Assembly (NCBI GenBank): GCA_027604005.1
Contig: JADGJT010000106.1
Coordinates: 1,049 to 64,328 of the forward strand
Source: Dinochytrium kinnereticum
Taxonomy: Eukaryota > Chytridiomycota > Chytridiomycetes > Chytridiales > Chytridiaceae
Direction of reading: 5' to 3'
DNA: 63,280 nt
Part shown: in pieces, positions 25,308-35,806 of the stretch
How the letters are laid out: the number at the start of each line of letters is the position of its first letter
Position numbering within the stretch: the stretch's first letter is position 1
Translations under genes and position numbers: made by a program
Notes under the pieces: generated by a model
What the model was told of the DNA's origin: nothing
Seen by the model: the letters and a program-made list of their open reading frames with translations, nothing else
Databases searched by the model: none

Positions 25308-27064
25308 ATGGCATCAACCTTCCTCCTCGACGATGGATCGGGCATCAACCCCTACGAGGCAGAGTCTAACATCGAAGCTCTGTTTGAGATGAGCTTGGCT
25401 GATGTTGGAACCTCCAGGCATGTTTTTTCAAAAAGACGGGGGTCTAACCATGAGTGGATAGATGGTTCCGCCAACACAAAGTTCTGGAGAAGCTGAACAT
25501 TCAGGCACACCTCAGCACCCAAAACAACACGGATCCTTACATAACAGAGGCATTCACAACATCAAATAAGGTCAGTTATGCTTGATATTAACTGCTGAGC
25601 ATACACCAGGTCCGTAGCCTTGTGCATAATCTTCTGGTGGTGGATTCATGGAAGACCAAGATCTTCCCAAAAGTCGTGAAGGCGGCGGCTTCAGCAAGTC
25701 TACGGAGCTATTTTATTGTATTTTTTTGCCGGTACTTTTGAATTCTAAATGTTAAAAGCTTTACCACGAAGCAACCATTATCAACCTGTTGGAGATCATT
25801 TTGTACAGCAGGGAAGCTATGCTTTCAATTGGGGATTATTTGCTTCCGTTAGTGAACTACTGTTCTAGGAAGTTCTCATATTTGACACAGTGGTATGTTT
25901 TAAGTACTTGTCTGTCACTTTACTGACCGTAAAAGGGAGTGGCAAGATACTTCAGCAGAGAAAATTAAAGGGATCTTGAATTCTAGCGATGAGGAGGTAC
26001 ATAAAATGAAGATTGAAAAATATAACATTTTATAGTCACTTCTTAGAAATGACGAAGAGCTTCGATATGTCATTGGAATCAATTCCATATCGATTCTACG
26101 ATACATAACAGATGGAGTTTCGGACTTACCCCTGTCAGTGATTAGTTCTCTTTTAAATGTTCACGACTTTGTATGCATGTCGGTCAATCTGCTGGAGCGC
26201 GCGCCCTGGATTCGAAAAGTTAAGGGGAAGAAAGGCCAGGGACCGATGCTTTCTTACTTTGAGGGAGGGGTATGGAAAGAATGCGGTTTTGAAGAGGTCG
26301 ACAGACTAAGGAAGATTGAGGCACAGGTAAGATGAACAAGGCATTCCATGATTTCACAGTTAAAGGTGTGGATCATTCTATACAACTTGCTCATGGACAA
26401 TGAATGTCGGCGAAAATATACTTATAATTCCTTGAACCATCCAATTGTTCTTCGGGTATTGTATTTAGTCATCAAATTCATTAACAGTACAGCTTAAACC
26501 TTTTTTGACGGAGACTACGATAGACCAACTACCGATATTAGTTGATCTATTACGGTACGTCGAAGAGTTATCCCTTATGGATGTTTCGCAGAACGTTTCA
26601 AAGCCTATGCTATTTGAGGTAACGTTGAACTCATTGTATTATATTGAAATAACTCGATTCAAAAGATTACCGAACCCGAAAAGCAGCTATTTGGCGATGT
26701 TGATGTAGAGGCTTTAACTCAATCTTTCTCGGAACTGATGCGCAATGAAGCTTCATCACAAAGATTTGACGACATACGAGGGTAAGTGGTCGTTCGAGAT
26801 CTATATCTAACATTGAGCAGCTTATCTGACATGTACAATTTAAACGATCTGGAGCCATTACTGGAGGACCCCAAGTGTGCCACTTGCGGGCTTCCAGCCG
26901 TTCAAAGATGCTCACGATGTAGAAATGAGTGGTATTGCGGGTATGTCATTTTCGGCGAGTTCTAGTCTCATTAGTTCAGGAGAAGTTGCCAAGTCGGAGC
27001 CTGGAAACAGCACAGAGAAATATGTGACCTTATGGCGTCAACCTCTGTACAGGCTGGAAATTAA
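25308..27064 (+). CDS. ZMYND10: ZMYND10 (DNAAF7), axonemal dynein assembly factor with MYND finger
   Basis: A cytoplasmic co-chaperone-type factor needed to pre-assemble inner and outer dynein arms. Eleven exons: 25308-25417, 25462-25570, 25610-25717, 25759-25892, 25936-25996, 26036-26326, 26366-26455, 26493-26618, 26666-26781, 26821-26940, 26980-27064, giving 449 aa against about 440 in human. Blocks shared with the animal protein include VLEKLNIQA, LYHEATIINLLEII, ISILRYITDGV, VWIILYNLL and FLTETTIDQLP. The C-terminal MYND zinc finger is complete: CATC, RCSRCRNEWYCG, then SCQVxxWxxHxxxC across the last intron. Intron 25418-25461 begins with GC. Orthology is clear and shows that the organism builds dynein-bearing flagella. 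Confidence 0.95.
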
Positions 27065-27425
27065 ATATGGGACTAGACTGAATCGCACTTAATTTTTTGT
27101 CTTATGCATTCTATTATAAGTGATTACTAAAAAATAAAAAAAATATATGCCTTCTTGACCCAATGACAATGATAGGTAACTTGGTTGTCAGGACATCTTT
27201 TATATTTCCAAAACCAATTGGGTACTCACGAATTATTTGGAGACGTTGAACAGATGTTGCCCAATGGCCACAACAGAGTTTCTTCTCACAAGTAAAACTA
27301 TTTTTTTCGAACAATTACAAAAATATAGTATCTGAGGGTATCTTCAAGTTTTATATAACAACATATGGCCCGCGTTCTAGTAATTGCCTCCGGCGCTATG
27401 CCTCAGTCCCCAACGCAACGATAAT
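27065..27425. other. convergent 3' region of ZMYND10 and MOK
   Basis: 361 nt, AT-rich, with the two stop codons facing each other. I see no further exon: the reading frames at 27114-27314 (minus) have no family motif. Confidence 0.6.
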
Positions 27426-29977
27426 TTAAGTTTTGCTGTTCTTCAATAGAGGTAACGTGTTGTGATTCGAAGTATCCGTTGAACCACTACCAACGAAAGA
27501 GATTTTGTCATGATGCTGCTTACCATTCGTCAATGACGGTAGTGTAACGGATTCCTATCGCGAAAACAAACATAAGAAAAGAGGTTAGAAGCCAGTTCTG
27601 TCGAAACATCGTTCATACCTTTGCTCCAGAGATTCCGGGCTGCTTATTGCGAGGCCCTTTCTCCGCATCAGAGACGTTTGGTTGAGGGTTCAATACGGGT
27701 AGATTTCTGGGTACACTTGTCGCCTGTGCATTCCCGGGCACCGCTGATCGATCAGGGTTAAGGCTTGGGAGCTTATAGCCAGCATCTTATGTAAATGTAG
27801 TCATTAAGTAAAATATCGATCTGATAAAAATGAGTTACTCTCACTTTGGGTCGTGGATGCTGCTGTAGGGTTTCCTGCATTCGGATTAGACCGCTTGCCT
27901 CGGGCCGAAGATGTTGCATTCGCCTGCTGTGCGTTGCTACTGGTGCCATTAGCAGCCGCCGGTCCGTTAGACAAATGCCTCTTTGACTTTCTCGCCCTTG
28001 CCAAAGCAGCTTCTGCCGCGCGTTTTTCGTCCATTTCTCGCTTGAACTTTTGGAGGAAAGCACTTTGCTGCGGATTGTCCCCATTCTCACCCGATGCCAC
28101 CCCACTAATAGCGCTTTTGTCCTTTAATTTTACACCAGCTGCCTGGTCGTGATTTGATGCGTGATTGGTGTTGTTGGCAAGCGAATTCTCAGCTCCAACG
28201 CCAGCATTAGAACCTTTTTATTTGATGATAATGGATAATGTTGAGTAAAGAGCATATCAGCCGGATGATGCGACTTACCCGAATCGCTTTGTGCTCCGGC
28301 TTGTGGTGGAAGCGACGACTTTTGTTTTGGGGCTTTCAAGTAGTTATGAGTAGTGGTTGATGCTACGGGGTTTGAAACTTCTTCCTCCTTATTTTCCTGC
28401 GAATCCGATAATGAAATAACCATGAGCATAAAGAGATAAAACACATCACAAACCTCCTTCGGAAGGCCAAGCTTTGGATTAGAACCCATTATTGTTTTCG
28501 AAAGAGATATACTCTGTGTGGTAAAGACGTCACTTGATACCTTCATATCAATTAAATGCACGTCTTTAAAGAAAGAATGCCGTAGAGATTCCCGTGCCGT
28601 TATTCTATATATTTAGCATGTTACCAAATGGGAAGCCAACCTATCGTCCGGCATGTATGCGAGAAGCGCTATAATGAGATCCACACACTCCGTTGACACT
28701 TGAGGCAGAAGAGGCCGTATACCCGAGCCTTCCTTTTGAGGAAACTGGAATTTAAGCTGATTTGCGCGACTCCTATATAAGCAAAAGCAAAACAATCACT
28801 ACTTAGGTTCTACTTCGGAGAGTATAGGCACTAACCCCAGCATTAGCTTCAGAGTTTTTTGAGAAGGAGTTCCTAGGACGGCGTGGATTCGATGCAGCTG
28901 GTCCAACTCATTGGCACCGGGGAACAATGGAACTCTCGTAATCATTTCGTAAAGAACGCACCCGGCGCCCCATATGTCCATTTTAAAGTTATATATACCA
29001 TCACAGAGAAGGCATTCTGGGGATCGATACCACCGTGTAGCGATGTATTCTGTGTATGGTTGCTTTGAATGGATCCCACGACAGGACCCAAAGTCTCCGA
29101 TTTTTACAACCGAGTCCTTTATCAAAATATTCTACGAGGAAATATAGGTTTAGCTTAACAAAGAAACTGGCAATCAATTAAGTGTACCTCTGGCTTTATA
29201 TCTCGATGAAATATTCCTTTACTGTAAAGATATGGCGTCACGACATATGAATCAAAGGGGTTTTGTAAAAGCTTAAACCAACCTATGCATATATTCTAGG
29301 CCCTTGCATATTTGATGCATGTATACTTTGGACTTCACCTCCGTTATAGGGGAATGTTTCTTGGATATAAGTTCATAGAGATTACAGTCCATCAAATCGA
29401 AATTCAAAGAAAGAATGCCGTGCTTTGGATCACTGTATAATGTAAGATGCTGGGGTCAGAAAAAGACTAGGGCAAAAGTATCTGGCCTTACAATATCACG
29501 TCTTCTAAGTCTATTACATTCTGATGGGGGTTTAACCGCCGTAATGCCTGAATTTCTCTTAGCCCCTCTATTTCTTCCGTGCTATGAATTTTGAGTAAGT
29601 TGTAAAACTTGGCAGAAAAATGCGATAAGAAAAAACACTGGAGAGAATGAACGTAAAGAATACGACGATACGCACCTCTGAAAATGCTTTCTAAATCTTT
29701 TCATCGCATATATTTTCCCCGATTTCTTATGCTTCACCTTCAGCACCTCCGAAAAAGTGCCTTCTCCCAATTTGCACATCAACCGGAAGTCTGCAATAAA
29801 TATATCATCATTAGCGACACAAACACCTACAGGGATGGCAGAGGAAAATTGGGAAAAGCACAAGAAAAGAATCGGGACAGCAAATAGAAAAGCTCAAGGG
29901 AAAGATACGGAGAGACGATTATCAAAGCTGTGGGTGAGTTATTAACCTTCCAGTTTACTACCAGTTCCTTCTGCCAT
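27426..29977 (-). CDS. MOK: MOK-family (RCK) ciliary Ser/Thr kinase
   Basis: MAPK/MAK/MRK-overlapping kinase, a cilium-length regulator in other organisms. Twelve exons: 29977-29947, 29790-29676, 29581-29492, 29432-29283, 29221-29188, 29131-28836, 28772-28641, 28604-28454, 28396-28279, 28213-27839, 27785-27619, 27554-27426, giving 595 aa. Kinase features are the Gly loop GEGTFSEV, A-M-K lysine, LREIQALRRLNPH, catalytic GIFHRDIKPENILI, GDFGSC, and the activation lip with T-E-Y in KQPYTEYIATRWYRSPE. The T-E-Y lip and QPYTEY with LFPGANELDQ are specific to MOK within the RCK group. After residue about 300 there is a long Ser/Asn/Ala/Lys-rich tail with no domain; human MOK also has a divergent tail. 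The start gives a short leader before DFRLMCKLGEG. Confidence 0.92.
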
Positions 29978-30569
29978 CTTGAAGGCGTTACACTCAGGTT
30001 GCAAGCAATTATGTTTTAATGGCTTCTACAATGATGTAACCCCTGTCCTTCCTTCTCTTTAATAATAAATAGCAAGCCCTCCACACGTCAAAGCTCGCGG
30101 CCTTTAACTCAACCACAGATGAACGATAGATCCTGCCCCGCTTCTCAAATTCAAAACGTATCTGATAGCGCGTAATGGAGTAGAAACGAAAAGCCAAAGA
30201 GTGTCCGTAGTTTACAGCCCCGTTCACAGCGTCAAATCCCCTACTTTAGAAGTTCAACCTTGCAAGACAGCAGCATCCGAACACGGTGGTTTTCGAGCGC
30301 CCTGATCAATAAGCCCACCACCGAAACGACGTTGTATCAACTGTGGGAACACTGCCTATGCGTTTTTCGTGCTATGGTTTTCAGCATCGTTTGCATGGGC
30401 GATCGACATGTGGTGGCCATCCGATGACAATCATGATTGACGGATTTCCAACAGACCTCGAAATTCGGCATACGATCCGGTACTAGTTTCGCTGAAAATG
30501 GCAAAAGGACGTACTGACTGCATGCAGCGCGACACGGGCCATCGCGGCCCGATCATATGCAGATGTTTA
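29978..30569. other. intergenic, MOK promoter side
   Basis: 592 nt between the MOK start codon and the stop of the upstream PCI gene on the same strand. It should contain the MOK promoter and the PCI gene 3' end. No conserved reading frame; the 72-aa frame at 30009-30227 has no motif. A CTGCATGCAG palindrome lies at about 30518. Confidence 0.5.
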
Positions 30570-32325
30570 TTATGACAGCGGTACAGTGGGTATAGGCGGG
30601 AAAGCGTTGCTGGGACTAAGGACGAGAGTGAGTTTCTCTCGCGACATGTACCCCTTCATAAATCCCTGCGATGGCATTGCGTCAGTGGCCTCATCTCAGG
30701 TTCGATCATCAGTTACCTTATCAATTAAATTTGCCAGCATGCACTCAACTTCGTCCATGTCCACATCACTGCACCCAGCCGTGCGCACAGCAAGAAGAAA
30801 GGCTGAGAACTCTATACGTGTTGATTTCCCCAAACATAGCCAGCTGTGATGAAGGAGACAGATTAGTTTTTGAGCGGGGTATCAAACGACAGCAGCATAG
30901 TAATGCCGATAACTGTAAACTTCCATACACTTTCTTAGCAAGATTCCGAAAGCAAAGAAACCGGCATCTTTCAATGGTCAAATATGTACCATGAACTATC
31001 AGATCTCTCTGGTTTGACTCTAGCGTCTCATCAAAATGACCAAGATTTCCAGACACGATCGCTCTTATAATGTCGTCATAAGTATTTTTCAGTAAGGGAT
31101 AACGCTTGTAGAGGTCTGGATGAGGGATCTTCCCGGATACAAGACGCGTCGGTATTAAATAGTTGAGAATGAGTCTACGTTTAAGTTAAGCCTGGGAAAG
31201 AAAAGCCTCGGAACCTTCTATTCCTTTTGTAGAGTTCAGGTGCAGGTCCATAAGCTCTACAATGTCTTATGGCAAAGGTCAGCTCCTCGTCGGCCTATAT
31301 AAATAAACTTGTATTAGAGATAAACAGATATATTTTCTAACCTTGGCATACTGCTCATTGTAAAAGGCAAGAACACCCATATAATACTTGAATGTTACCA
31401 CGTGCCCTATAGGAAACTTTTCTAGCTCAGGCAGATCAGCACTTCTTAGAGACTTTATAAGATTGCCAGCCAGATTAATTTGCTTCAACTATTTCTTATC
31501 CATTAGTTTTTGCTTGTTTCTTTTTTAAAAAATACTATTATAACAAAAGTAAGGTTGAACCCACCCGAAAGTAAGTCTGGAAAAGTAGATTACAAACAAA
31601 AAATGCACCCCATTTCCTACTCCTGTCAATCGAAGAAAACCTGGCAAAAGAAAATCTTTAGGTGCCTATGCTTAACGAGACAAGAAACCGCACCTATCTG
31701 TCGCGCAGATCGAGAAAGACTTGTTCATGACGCGTGCGCACTCTTCCAAAGAATTCGCCTTCTGTCCCAATTCTGAGAGCTTCACATCCGCTTGAATTGC
31801 AAGCATCCTAAGATCCAAAATAATGGTGTAAAGAACTGGGAGAAGAGTTCTCGGAAAGCTTGTTGCAGCCTGATGAAACTGCCTTTCAATATAAAGGCCA
31901 ACAGGAAAAACATTTCCATTATGAGATTATGTTAAAATAACTGCATGGAACACCATCATGGCAGCAAGCCACTTACTGAGCCATTGATGTCTGCTCGGTG
32001 AATGCCTCAATGGGATCGTTTGAGCGAAAGGCACTGGCCACTTTGAGGTGACCATAGCAGATTTCAGACCAAGGCGACTCCAGTCTCCGGCAGCATGCCC
32101 CCAAAAAGTCTGAATCCAGCTATAAGGAAAAGTGTTAGCAACCCTCCTGCGCATGGAAGCAAGCATGGATTCAAATTGCCACACCTGCAGAACTTGATCC
32201 GACAGCTCGTCACTCTTCAGACTCAGCAAGGAAGCCAGCGTTTCGCCGTCTTCCTCCATCGCCGCAGAGTACACCTTCTCAACGTAGGCATTCAAAGCCA
32301 TGTTCGGATTCTTCTTTTTGGACAT
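30570..32325 (-). CDS. PCI-domain protein, PCID2/Csn12/Thp1 family
   Basis: Nine exons: 32325-32185, 32119-31977, 31882-31694, 31622-31565, 31488-31342, 31294-31215, 31174-30929, 30843-30717, 30665-30570, giving 408 aa (human PCID2 is 399). The N-terminal helices read PWSEICYGHLKVASAF and QAATSFPRTLLPVLY. The middle has RSRKWGAFFVCNLLFQTYF, then NYLIPTRLVSGKIP and GNLGHFDETL. The C-terminal winged helix of the PCI domain reads DVDMDEVECMLANLI, GFMKGYMS and LVLSPSNAFPP. Family members bind Sac3/GANP in the TREX-2 mRNA-export complex (Thp1, PCID2) or associate with the COP9 signalosome and spliceosome (Csn12). The sequence resembles PCID2 most, so nuclear mRNA export is the likely role. Short introns of about 35-80 nt interrupt it. 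Confidence 0.9.
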
Positions 32326-32963
32326 GATGCACTGACTCTGATGAGAGTGTCAGGTTTTTTTCTCCAAAATCAAAGCTCAAAAGCCGATGAGTTTGGAGAA
32401 CTGCCAGGACAGCCATGGCTTGAATCCCACGGGGTTGATTCAGGTGCAGGCCAATGGATTACGCGTTGATCTGCGAAAACATGCTGTTATCCGCGGGAAT
32501 AAGCAGTATGTTGCTGCGTCCATGCAGCTGAATGTTCGAGGTCCCGTACGGCAGAGTGCACAACCTCTCTCGGTCGTCACCGGCTGCAAAGCAATTGCAC
32601 TCAGATGAGCAGTTGCGGAAGAGATGTGAATAGATGCAAAATGGCTGTGTATCAGCGCAACACCATGCGGGATGAATCGTCCAATTCGACCTTCAATCTC
32701 GGTGAAACATTTCTGCTTTTTCGAGTGGTCGTGTGAGGACCGCGGCCAATGCAGACCGATGCGAGCTGGGACAGGCAAGTGGTGCTCCAGACGTTCACTT
32801 CACCCATGGGTGGGACTGTGTTCATTCTCGTTGTGAACCTTGCCGTGAAGGGATTGGGAGTTGATGCCAATATCCCTTAGCTTTTTTGAGAGATGTCGGC
32901 CAGGACTGATGAAGAAGAATTCTCCTAATTGAAGAGAGTGCTATCCCGTTACCTAACTGCTCC
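32326..32963. other. divergent interval without a recognisable gene; probably holds the 5' exon of the downstream carrier
   Basis: The PCI gene starts leftward at 32325 and a carrier gene reads rightward from about 32964-33005. The carrier frame is closed by TGA at 32910-32912 and has no ATG after it, so an upstream exon must exist in or left of this interval. I could not fix it: ATGs at about 32665 and 32807 give no phase-compatible donor. Open frames on both strands (for example 32440-32778 minus) show no family motif. Confidence 0.45.
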
Positions 32964-34566
32964 TTGAACCTTCCACTCCATTCTGGAACATCTGAATCAA
33001 TTAGATTGGACAAGCCTCGGTTTTACTCCTCGAGCGCTGTTCTCTTTCTAGGAGTCCGGGCCACCGTTTACCCGATCGCTCTTGTTAAAACTCGTCTACA
33101 GGTCGCATCAGAGGTATTGAAGGATTTCATTTCACCATATTACCCCTTTTTTCTTTCTTTCTTTATACTTAAGTTCCCTACCTACCCTTTGGTTGCCTCT
33201 CTATTTTTGACTATGTGACTTCTTTCCTCAAATTGCTGACCAAGATCGCCTCATCTAGCAACATGCGTTTCGCACATTTAGAACTTTCATGACGATTCTA
33301 AGGCAAGAGGGATTCCGAGGTAGGTGCTTTTCGTAATCCACGTTGAAGATCTGCCGACATGATGGCTATCCTTAATACTCCGCTTGTTTCACTTCTTTGC
33401 TAATAGACCCTTTCCTGCACAGCATTGTACCAAGGCTTCACAGTGACAGCAGTTGGAGCGATACCAGCCCAGATTCTGTACCTTTCAGCATTTGAAGCGT
33501 CGAAACATTACCTTGCCTCCCTTTTCTCTTCTATACGCTATACCTCCTCTCTGGATTCAAATCAAGTTGCTGTGCTGACCAACTTTTTCGGTGGTGGCAT
33601 CGCATCATTGTCGTCTCAATGTGTCGTTATTCCTATTGATGTTGTGAGCCAAAAGTAAGCACCTCGCCTGCCACGGTGTGTTTCGGTAAGCATTAATCTG
33701 ATCGATAGGCTGATGATCCAAAATAAACGACAAATTTCCACAAATGGGGAAGGTGGAGCGTCTTATCGGAGTGGCTCAGGTGGGCATTTTTTTGCCTTAC
33801 ATCCACTTTTCAAAGAATCTCATAACATAGGACTAACATTGCTTTGCAGACGCAATCGCAAAGATTTTAAAGTCAGAGGGAATCGCCGGCCTTTATCGAG
33901 GCTCTCTACCATCAATTCTTACATACGTGCCGTCTTCCGCTGTTTGGTGGGGAACTTTTGCGCTCACCCGCCGTCTCATTCTCTACATGGTGGGACCAAC
34001 TCCTATAACGGCCAGTGCTGGATCTCTCACAAATAATTCCACCATTCCGCAAGCAAACCACTCCCATGCACAAATCGGACCTGAGGGCATGACCATAGAT
34101 GGTATTCCTCATGGAACGGGCGATGGCACAATGTCTGCTTGGCTGACGAGTAGGGATGTGGCGGGGGCGGCGGAGGCGAGGGATCTGATTATATCGGCTG
34201 CATCAGGATTTTTAGCGGGCTGTGTTAGCGCGGCAGTTACCAATCCGATGGATGTTATCAAGACTCGCATGCAGACGTTGAATTTAGCGCCATCGGGAGG
34301 AGGCGGAGAGAGAAAGGGGACTGGACCGAGCTTAGCGGAAAGCTGCAAGGCTCTATATAAGTCTGAAGGGTGGAAGGGGTTCACTCGGGGGATGGGGGCT
34401 CGGGTGCTTCAAATTGCTCCTGTGTCGGTAAGTGAACCCTATTGGGATACTTGGCAGTCTTTCCCTGAAGTTTTAGCGCTTAGAATTGTGTTTTAATTTT
34501 TTCATGCAGGTGATGACCATTAGTACTTACGAAATTGTTAAGTACCTCAGCGTCAAGGATCCTTAA
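32964..34566 (+). CDS. mitochondrial carrier, SLC25A44-like (5' end unresolved)
   Basis: Coding exons: (about 33005)-33113, 33259-33319, 33423-33654, 33709-33779, 33850-34427, 34510-34566. The first repeat has LDKPRFY then P-I-A-L-V-K-T-R-L-Q, lacking the usual acidic residue just as SLC25A44 does. The second has P-I-D-V-V-S-Q-K-L-M, the SLC25A44 hallmark, and the next block YRGSLPSILTYVPSSAVWW matches its RGYxxSLLTYIPNSAVWW. The third has P-M-D-V-I-K-T-R-M-Q. Between repeats two and three sits a long Gly/Thr/Ser linker. SLC25A44 is the branched-chain amino acid importer of animal mitochondria; plant and fungal relatives are less studied. The start given is an open-frame boundary, not a start codon; the true first exon lies upstream. 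Confidence 0.82.
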
Positions 34567-34847
34567 GTTGGATATTATATACCGTTTATTTTACTTTATT
34601 CCTTTTCTTTTTTCCTCTCTTTCTCTTTTTTTTTCTTCCCAATGTCGATGGAAGAGTCCATCGGCTCCTGAAACTTTCGGAGGACGTGTTTTTAAAGATG
34701 CTCAACGGATAGCAAGCTGTGTGATCTTGCTGGCTAATCAACGTTGCCAACCTGGAATTCCTTTGTCTCATTCTGCTTCTTCTGAGAGGTGTTGACTACC
34801 CATGTTGACCCTCTCTTCTACAACACGCTCACAGCCCAATGCCCTGA

Positions 34848-35589
34848 ATGCATGCCTGTATTAATGGATTAATGGACGAGAACACAAGGACCTTAAAACT
34901 GAAGACAAAGAATAACACCAGTAAAAAAATGCAGGCAAGCAACACCACGGCACTAGCAGCCTCATCGCCTTCACCACCACCCGCGCCCGCACCCACACCA
35001 TCGCCTGCCTCATCTGTTCCCGATTCAGCCGTGGGGTCGTTAGCGCGGTTTTGGTTTTCGCTTGGCACACTCCTCGTCCTGCAAGTGCTTCTTGGGAGTC
35101 TTGGAGGATGGAAGATTGGCATGGAGGCGGCCAGAGCCGAAAAGATTCTGAATGAGATTGCGGCGGGGTCAAATGCAAGAGTGCCTGGCACCAGAGGAAT
35201 GGCAATGCGCACTGGTTGGAGGGGAGCATTGGCAAGCTTGCTTCCGCAGCCTGGTATGGAGCTGGCAATGGTAGCTGGTGGTTTACTGGGGGCGTCAAAA
35301 GGCTTCTTGGTAAGCTTTGCATGGGCTAGCACCTTGTACACACCGGTGAGTGGTAACAGTACCGCTTGTTCAGCTTGCTCTTACATTATCCCCAAACCAC
35401 ATAGAATGCCGTCAAGGTGATTGGACTGCTTCTCTGTTGCGGCCTGGGATATGTCCGGGCACAGCAACTGGGTGACCAGAGGAGCTTCAGCAGCATGCTG
35501 TCCGTTGCGGTCAGCAATCGATTGGACGCCGGCGGCATGAAGAAGCGGGAGGACGCGGGGATGCTGATGATGATGGAGGGTGCAGACGA

Positions 35590-35620
<31 letters not shown>

Positions 35621-35770
35621 GGCGCGGCTGTCAGCATGGACCTCTCCAGCGTGGAGATGCGCGACCTGCGGCGGTGGCGGATGCTGGACGGGTTCCTTGA
35701 GATGGCGTCGGTGGTCGTCGTGCTGTTCGACACCTTCAACTCGACGTACCAGGACATTTTCAACCAATAA
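34848..35770 (+). CDS. uncharacterised membrane protein with poly-Ser insert
   Basis: Two exons, 34848-35345 and 35405-35770, joined in phase 0, give 287 aa; later in-frame ATGs at 34872 and 34929 are also possible starts. I do not recognise the family. The N terminus is Lys/Thr then Ala/Pro/Ser rich. Hydrophobic segments are WFSLGTLLVLQVLLGSL, the stretch around MELAMVAGGLLGASKGFLVSF, VIGLLLCCGLGY and ASVVVVLFDTF, so two to four membrane passes are likely. A CAG-type repeat at 35593-35620 encodes nine serines in a loop before the last segment. Tandem with the carrier upstream and the F-box gene 36 nt downstream on the same strand. Confidence 0.65.
35593..35620 (+). repeat. (CAG/AGC)n trinucleotide repeat encoding poly-Ser
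   Basis: Roughly nine perfect AGC units in the reading frame of the membrane protein at 34848-35770. Confidence 0.9.
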
Positions 35771-35806
35771 ACCACAGTTTATACCTCCAGTATCTACGCT
35801 CCGTCC

